A stretch of DNA of 64,000 nucleotides from Candidatus Bathyarchaeota archaeon (lineage in GTDB: Archaea > Thermoproteota > Bathyarchaeia > TCS64), in assembly GCA_026014875.1 (NCBI GenBank), contig JAOZHO010000027.1, positions 88,106 through 152,105 on the forward strand, read 5' to 3'. Below the pieces are notes generated by a model. It did no database searches. It was given only the letters and a program-made list of their open reading frames with translations, and had not been told where the DNA came from. The translations under genes and the position numbers were made by a program. Below are positions 59,459 to 64,000 of this stretch, in pieces; positions within the stretch are counted from its first letter, which is position 1, and each line of letters starts with the position of its first letter.

Positions 59459-59618
59459 AAGAGAGCCACATCCACCACCCGTAAAAACACCAGAAGCAAC
59501 CATAACCACAGATCACAATAGCAAATGACAAGCCGGAACACCGCCACTTAGCTATACAAGACTCCATGCGCGTGAAGTCTTATCTATAAGATAACAAGAC
59601 TCTAAATTGTGTAACAAA

Positions 59619-60326
59619 ATGAAATACGAGATAAAATATGACCCCAGCTACTCCATGCTGGTGGTAGACCTAGAAGACGGAGAAAGAATCACGGGAGAAG
59701 CAGGCGCCCTCACCTACATGACCCCAAACATCAGCGTAAAAACCCGCACAAGAGAAAAAAGCCTACTGGGAACACTGAAAACAAGCCTCCTAGGCGGCCA
59801 AAGCCTCTTCGTAACAGATTTCACCTCCAGGGGAGGCGCAGGCCAAATAGCCCTCGGAGCCGCCCCCATCGGAGACATCATGAAGCTGGAAGTAGACTCA
59901 AACCAGGGCTGGATCATCGAGAGATCCTCATACTTGGCATCAACACACCAAGTCGACCTAGACATCAGATGGGAAGGATTCAGCCGAGGCCTCTTCGGAC
60001 AAGGCCTCTTCATGATCAAAACAAGCGGAACAGGAGACCTGTTCATCAACACATTCGGAGCCATCGACGAACACCAACTCGGACCCGGAGAACAACTGGT
60101 GGTCGACAACTTTCACCTAGTGGGCTTCAGCGACACATGTGAATACGAAGTAAGGAAATTCGGCGACTGGAAAGAGACAATACTGAGCGGAGAAGGCCTA
60201 GTCACCCACATCGAAGGCCCCGGAACAGTCTACCTCCAAACAAAAAACCTCCGAGAATTCGTCGACTGGCTATGGGTCCTACTCGGACCGAGGGTCGCCC
60301 GCCGCGCGACTATGCGCACAAGATAA
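59619..60326 (+). CDS. AIM24/TIGR00266-family protein
   Basis: Start at the ATG of MKYEIKYDPSYSMLVVDLED; the TTG four codons upstream is an alternative. The protein (235 residues) has the repeated beta pattern of the AIM24 family: LEDGERITGEAGALTYMTPN, LLGGQSLFVTDFTSRGGAGQ, WEGFSRGLFGQGLFMIKTSG and LGPGEQLVVDNFHLVGFSDT. The biochemical role of AIM24-like proteins in prokaryotes is unknown. The coding strand is A/C-rich. Confidence 0.88.
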   Translation: MKYEIKYDPSYSMLVVDLEDGERITGEAGALTYMTPNISVKTRTREKSLLGTLKTSLLGGQSLFVTDFTSRGGAGQIALGAAPIGDIMKLEVDSNQGWIIERSSYLASTHQVDLDIRWEGFSRGLFGQGLFMIKTSGTGDLFINTFGAIDEHQLGPGEQLVVDNFHLVGFSDTCEYEVRKFGDWKETILSGEGLVTHIEGPGTVYLQTKNLREFVDWLWVLLGPRVARRATMRTR

Positions 60327-60360
60327 ACCCTCGCGTCGCGCACTCGTCATAGCGACGGGT

Positions 60361-60419
60361 GAGCTTCGTCGTCAGCCCGCCCTAGAAGTTAATAATCGAT
60401 GAATCGAGGTTATCAATGT
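60361..60419 (+). repeat. conserved upstream block of the first rhodanese copy
   Basis: GAGCTTCGTCGT-n2-GCCCGCCCT and AATCGAGGTTnTCnnTGTATGTC are repeated, with the same spacing to the ATG, before the second rhodanese copy (60855-60913). This shows the duplication included the promoter/leader. The GC-rich block may be a terminator stem or regulatory element. Confidence 0.6.
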
Positions 60420-60839
60420 ATGTCAGAATCGGAATATGTTTTTACGGTTTTCAAAAAATATTGGAAAACCCTCATAAAGTGGCTATTGCGCATACATAAT
60501 TTACCTGAAATCACCGTCGATGAATTATATGATCGCTTCAACTCGGACCAGCCTCCACTATTGATCGATATTAGAGATGCTGCGGATTTTAATGGAACGG
60601 GATATTCAACCTACGGTCATATACCAAATGCCCGGTCAATCGATATTCTGGCATTAGAATCGAATATAGAGGAGCTTCAATCATTCAAAGACAAGGAGAT
60701 AGTGACCATGTGCCCTGGAGGCGGATTGTCTTTGGCCGCCGTTGAAATATTAACCGAGGCAGGTTTCAAGGATGTCAAGAGCCTGAAGGGGGGCATGGGT
60801 TTGTGGCACAAGAAAGGGTATCCCACCACCACATCTTAG
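60420..60839 (+). CDS. rhodanese-domain sulfurtransferase, first tandem copy
   Basis: Start at the ATG of MSESEYVFTVF, in register with the second copy (both about 59 bp after a conserved GAGCTTCGTCGT block). After a hydrophobic N-terminal segment (FKKYWKTLIKWLLRIHNL) comes a rhodanese domain with EITVDELYDRFNSDQPPLLI, IDIRDAADFNG, GHIPNARSIDI and the catalytic Cys in VTMCPGGGLSLAA. It carries persulfide sulfur. A TusA-type protein follows, so sulfur relay to tRNA or cofactors is probable. Confidence 0.88.
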   Translation: MSESEYVFTVFKKYWKTLIKWLLRIHNLPEITVDELYDRFNSDQPPLLIDIRDAADFNGTGYSTYGHIPNARSIDILALESNIEELQSFKDKEIVTMCPGGGLSLAAVEILTEAGFKDVKSLKGGMGLWHKKGYPTTTS

Positions 60840-60913
60840 AATCTAATGGCAGGAGAGCTTCGTCGTTGGCCCGCCCTTAAATTATATTATCGCTGAATCT
60901 AGGTTGTCTGTGT

Positions 60914-61353
60914 ATGTCATTTATCAGATATTATCTCATACCCATGATTAAACATTGGAGAGCCACTCTGAAGCTATTTTCTTCATTAGCAAAGTCTGAA
61001 GAGAGTGTTTGGTCTGAGATAACCGTCGATGAATTATTTGAACGCGTAAACTCCGACCAGCCTCCACTATTAATCGATGTCCGATCCCCTGCGGAATTCA
61101 ATGGGGGCTATGGGCATATCCCGAATGCCAGATCGATCCCCGTATTGAAAATAGAATCAAATTTCGAGAACCTTGACTCATTTAAAGAAAAGGAGATCGT
61201 GACCATGTGCCCCGGCGGTGGAATGTCCCTAGTTGCCGTCGATATACTAGAAAAGCGGGTTTCAAAGACGTCAAAAGCCTGAAAGGGGGCACGGATCTGT
61301 GGCATACAAGCGGATACCCTACCACTGTTTCTAAAGTTGATGAAGGAGAATGA
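60914..61353 (+). pseudogene. rhodanese-domain protein, second tandem copy, frameshifted near the 3' end
   Basis: The ORF to 61282 has the rhodanese core with catalytic Cys (VTMCPGGGMSLVAVDILEK), but its last residues RVSKTSKA do not fit. One base out of frame the DNA continues AGFKDVKSLKGGTDLWHTSG and YPTTVSKVDEGE, ending at 61351-61353 and matching the first copy (AGFKDVKSLKGGMGLWHKKG). A single A appears to be missing from the run at 61250-61254. The gene is either recently inactivated, with the catalytic loop retained, or a sequencing error. The upstream block is duplicated too. Confidence 0.8.
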
Positions 61354-61423
61354 TTCAATATGACGGGATGTATGTTTATGGCAGCCCTCGCGGGTGCCAG
61401 TAGATGATGAGGGGTTATGCTGA

Positions 61424-61660
61424 ATGACTAAGATTCACAGAAGAGTGGATGCGCGGGGCCTCGCCTGCCCCATGCCCATCTTGAAATCCATGCAGGCGAT
61501 AAAGAAGATGCGTATCAACCGTGTGCTGGAAATCCTCACCACCGATCCCGGTAGCATAGCCGACATTCCCACATGGGCAAAAGCTACAGGCCAAGAGTTG
61601 ATTTCCTATGAGGAACGGGGTCCAAACGACTACCGATTCCTGGTCAAGAAACTGAAATAG
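61424..61660 (+). CDS. TusA/SirA-family sulfur-carrier protein
   Basis: A 78-residue protein with the TusA signature: VDARGLACPMPILKSMQAIK (CPxP), then LEILTTDPGSIADIPTWAKA and LISYEERGPNDYRFLVKK. The Cys carries a persulfide. With the two rhodanese genes upstream it forms a sulfur-transfer unit: the rhodanese may load this carrier. The last 70 bp before it hold no gene beyond a trivial 15-codon frame. Confidence 0.92.
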   Translation: MTKIHRRVDARGLACPMPILKSMQAIKKMRINRVLEILTTDPGSIADIPTWAKATGQELISYEERGPNDYRFLVKKLK

Positions 61661-61772
61661 ATTTCACTGGTGTATTGAGCTAAGATAAACCAAATCAGAT
61701 GGCTGAAGTTCCGTTCAATAGTTCGACAGTCTTATTACTCTAAATAATATTTTAAGGAAGATTGTGTTGCCG

Positions 61773-62234
61773 ATGAAACCTCTGCTGGTTCTGTTCTCAT
61801 ATCATCACAATAATACCGAGAAGATCGCCAACGTCTTCGCAAAAGTTCTTGATGCAGAGATAAAGACGCCACAGCAGTTAGATCCTGAAGAGCTTCAAGA
61901 GTGTAGTCTAGTAGGCTTCGGCTCAGGGATATATGGCGCAGAACACCATAAACTTCTGCTTGACCTCGCCGATAATCTACCGCAGGTCACCGACAGGAAA
62001 GCATTCATTTTCTCAACCAGTACAAATCTCGAGCCGCTCTCCAAAACTCACTCGCCGCTCAGGGAAAAACTGCGGTCTAAAGGTTACATGATTGTTGATG
62101 AGTTTACTTGTGCGGGTTTAAACACGAATAGTTTCCTAAGATTTTTCGGGGGAATAAACAAGGGCAGACCTAACGCTGAAGACCTCAAACACGCGGAAGA
62201 GTTTGCTCAGAATCTGAAGCAGAACCTGCAATAG
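61773..62234 (+). CDS. flavodoxin-family protein
   Basis: Start at the ATG of MKPLLVLFSYHHNNTEKIAN; GTG and TTG codons three codons upstream are alternatives. The FMN phosphate-binding loop is SYHHNNTEK, in place of the usual T/SxTGNT. LVGFGSGIYGAEHHKLLLDL is the flavin-contacting '50s' loop. At 153 residues it is flavodoxin-sized. It probably transfers electrons; its partner is unknown. Confidence 0.8.
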   Translation: MKPLLVLFSYHHNNTEKIANVFAKVLDAEIKTPQQLDPEELQECSLVGFGSGIYGAEHHKLLLDLADNLPQVTDRKAFIFSTSTNLEPLSKTHSPLREKLRSKGYMIVDEFTCAGLNTNSFLRFFGGINKGRPNAEDLKHAEEFAQNLKQNLQ

Positions 62235-62448
62235 AGGTGAAACTTGGACACTTTACGCGCGCTCAAGTCTTCAATTTTTAAGCGTCAGATGACCCCGCCC
62301 CTGATCCGGTCCATTGCTCAATAGAGTCCGTTCACCGGCCACATCGGGTACGGGGAAATTTCAAACGCGTTAAAATTCATCTATTTTTTTTTAGAATTGT
62401 TAAAATACAGGCCATCACGTCCAATGAAGGAACGGAGAGAGAGCGAAA

Positions 62449-63156
62449 ATGGATCCAAGGAAGACCGCGAGAATCGTGGGAGTATTATTCATAATTGCGA
62501 CGGCTGCACCTATACTGAGTGTTGCTTTTGTGCCCTTAATGTTTGGTCCGGCTGATCTGGCCAATGTCTGGCTTTTAGCAGCGAATGAAAACCAGATTAG
62601 GATAGGAGCGCTCCTCGAGTTTACCATGGCTGCCGCAATTTCAGCTATACCAATTTGCATGTATCCGATCCTACGAAAGTATAATGAGAGCATGGCCCTC
62701 GGGTACGTCGTTGGCAGGCTCGTTGAGGGCTTAATGTTCATCATTGGCACCATCAGCCTCCTAGCACTATTGGCACTAAGCAAGGAATTTGCATTAGCAG
62801 GGGCTCCAAGCGCCGCCTATTATCAAACCATAGGCACTGCAGTACTAGCAGTACGTTCGGGGCAGAGTATATTTGCACAATTCGGTTTCAGCCTAGGGTC
62901 TCTGATGTTCTATTACATATTGTATAAATCAAGACTCATTCCTCGATGGTTATCAGGTTGGAGTCTAATCGGAGCCGTCTTGTTTTTAGCATCGGCCTTT
63001 TTAGCTATGTTCGGCTATGGTTCGGAATCGACGATCTATCTCCTTTTTAATGCTCCGGGTGGTGTGGGTGAAATGGTTTTTGCGGTATGGCTGATAGTTA
63101 AAGGATTCAACTCAACCGCGATCGCCTCCCTGAATGCTAAAATAGACACAAACTAG
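62449..63156 (+). CDS. DUF4386 membrane protein
   Basis: A 235-residue integral membrane protein with about six hydrophobic helices. The opening DPRKTARIVGVLFIIATAAP, YNESMALGYVVGRLVEGLMF and later LIPRWLSGWSLIGAVLFLAS match the DUF4386 pattern ('r.ar..G.lfl...', 'lp.wl..wg..g'). The function of the family is unknown. The following spacer holds the MITE-like repeat. Confidence 0.88.
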   Translation: MDPRKTARIVGVLFIIATAAPILSVAFVPLMFGPADLANVWLLAANENQIRIGALLEFTMAAAISAIPICMYPILRKYNESMALGYVVGRLVEGLMFIIGTISLLALLALSKEFALAGAPSAAYYQTIGTAVLAVRSGQSIFAQFGFSLGSLMFYYILYKSRLIPRWLSGWSLIGAVLFLASAFLAMFGYGSESTIYLLFNAPGGVGEMVFAVWLIVKGFNSTAIASLNAKIDTN

Positions 63157-63167
63157 CGCGCTTGGTT

Positions 63168-63315
63168 GTTTAGAAATTCATTTGATGATAATAGATAGAC
63201 TGGTTTATAGCTGATTTCTGTGTTAACTTGATTGATAAATAGATATAATGAGAAGACTAGAGTGCTTAAAATAGAAAAAACCTAAAATTAATACCCGGTC
63301 ATATAATTTCTAAAC
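63168..63315 (+). mobile_element. MITE-like repeat, complete copy
   Basis: A 148-bp AT-rich unit with terminal inverted repeats GTTTAGAAATT (63168-63178) and AATTTCTAAAC (63305-63315). The first 125 bp are repeated at about 96% identity at 63876-64000. It has no protein frame. Short length, terminal repeats and multiple copies fit a miniature inverted-repeat transposable element moved by a transposase elsewhere. Confidence 0.6.
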
Positions 63316-63354
63316 ACTCTAGCGCGTGTAAATAGAGATTTAAGGATGAAATAA

Positions 63355-63825
63355 ATGGGAGAAAAAGTCAAGGTGGAAAGACCCCGCGAGCGCGTATACG
63401 AGAAGTATGGTTGGGTGGTGTACCTCTTTCTGGGGCTGCTGTGGTTGGTGGTTGGCCTCGTACAAGTATACGGTCCGGGCGAATTGCTCAGGACTGACGC
63501 TGAACTTATCACGGGCATGTCCTGGATTGAGCTCCAGGCCTCGACCCCTGTGGCTGCTGAATTGATTCGCTTCCATTACGGGCATATGGGCATGCTCAAG
63601 ACGAGCTGGTCCTTACTGGTCTTAGCCATTACACTGACGGGCTACCGGAGGGGAGAAAAGTGGGCTTGGTACACCATGTGGCTCGCGCCTGCCCTCTTGG
63701 TGTGGATTGCAGTCAACAACGTTATCTTTCTTGGTGACATCAACCAGGCGCTGCCGTGGATCCCGATTACGACCATATCGCTGCTGGGGCTCCTCCTTCC
63801 ATACAGGAAGTTCTTCCCAAAATAG
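63355..63825 (+). CDS. membrane protein with four helices
   Basis: A 156-residue protein with hydrophobic helices at about 20-40 (WVVYLFLGLLWLVVGLVQVY), 82-98, 105-123 (MWLAPALLVWIAVNNVIFLG) and 130-148. Loops include a FHYGHMGMLKTSW segment with His residues. The N-terminal region is charged (GEKVKVERPRERVYEKYG). I do not recognise a family. It lies between the two MITE-like copies. Confidence 0.75.
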   Translation: MGEKVKVERPRERVYEKYGWVVYLFLGLLWLVVGLVQVYGPGELLRTDAELITGMSWIELQASTPVAAELIRFHYGHMGMLKTSWSLLVLAITLTGYRRGEKWAWYTMWLAPALLVWIAVNNVIFLGDINQALPWIPITTISLLGLLLPYRKFFPK

Positions 63826-63875
63826 CCACGATCGCGCACGCTTTCTAAAAATTCTGATTTACTGCGCGCTAGGCT

Positions 63876-64000
63876 GTTTAGAAATTCATTTGATGAGGAT
63901 AGATAGACTGGTTTATAGCTGATTTCTGTGTTAACTTGATTGATAAATAGGTATAATGAGAAGACTAGAGTGCTTAAAATAGAAAAAAACCTAAAATCAA
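63876..64000 (+). mobile_element. MITE-like repeat, second copy, cut by the window edge
   Basis: Starts with the same GTTTAGAAATT and follows the first copy with only a few substitutions and one A-run length change. The right inverted repeat would be beyond the window. The block upstream of both copies also contains a similar CG-alternating run (CTAGCGCGC and CTGCGCGC). Confidence 0.6.

Noticed and set aside
58708-59484. 258-residue plus ORF overlapping the HAD gene
   Set aside because: Pro/His/Arg-rich frame shift of the HAD phosphatase; the alternative frame carries all HAD motifs.
1-64000. CRISPR array, rRNA or tRNA genes
   Set aside because: No regularly spaced repeats of 25-40 bp, no rRNA-like conserved blocks and no complete tRNA cloverleaf were seen on either strand by eye.

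Overview
The window is archaeal chromosomal DNA. The evidence is a eukaryote-type ribosomal protein S26e, an NreA repair protein, archaeal-type S-adenosylmethionine synthetase, a cyclic 2,3-diphosphoglycerate synthetase-like protein, a CDP-alcohol (archaetidyl) phosphotransferase, PurS/PurL/PurQ as separate subunits, TATA-like promoters close to start codons, and frequent GTG/TTG starts. S26e is absent from most Euryarchaeota, so a TACK-side lineage such as Bathyarchaeia is plausible; that placement is inference. I see no tRNA, rRNA or CRISPR array.

Left part (1-38 kb) is mostly GC-rich housekeeping DNA: methionine/SAM genes (metK plus a MetE-like gene cut by the window edge), zinc-ribbon membrane proteins, a Trm5-like tRNA methyltransferase, a two-gene ThyX locus in which the two halves of the family appear divided between adjacent ORFs, Hsp20, an HtpX-like protein without its zinc site, an SDR, an arginine-deiminase-like and a creatinase-like hydrolase, nreA, a purine block (purSLQ, purE, purC) with the cDPG synthetase-like gene inside it, the archaetidyl-transferase/S26e pair, a GDSL esterase, a large amidohydrolase, methyltransferases, an orphan DNA methyltransferase, an Ldh-type dehydrogenase with an apparent frameshift at its start, a JAMM protease and a TPR protein. 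An AT-rich insert (13.1-14.8 kb) carries a winged-helix regulator and unknown proteins.

Right part (39-64 kb) is accessory and mosaic. At 41.8-50.7 kb, fragments of the 3' and 5' ends of a tRNA-dihydrouridine synthase gene lie on either side of a segment that also holds the intact dus. This segment contains a four-gene operon of unknown proteins, three of which share a C-terminal beta motif and one of which adds PASTA-like repeats and a helix-hairpin-helix domain. It also holds a C-terminally shortened trypsin-like protease, a methyltransferase, a CPBP protease, rubrerythrin and a catalase remnant. This is my main candidate for an undescribed system.

Next come a ZIP transporter and a four-carbon acid-sugar module (DUF1537 kinase, PdxA2-like dehydrogenase, LarA-like protein). 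They are followed by a cold-shock/acidic-repeat/helix-hairpin-helix fusion, a GNAT/HTH pair, a DEDD exonuclease, a small cluster with a PD-(D/E)XK-like protein, a HAD phosphatase, an AIM24-family protein and a sulfur-transfer set (two tandem rhodaneses, the second frameshifted, and TusA). The window ends with a flavodoxin, DUF4386 and other membrane proteins, and two copies of a MITE-like repeat.

Intergenic DNA in the right part repeatedly carries GCGCGC-like runs that are nearly absent on the left. Several right-hand genes have A/C-rich coding strands unlike the purine-rich genes on the left, so this half probably has a different history.
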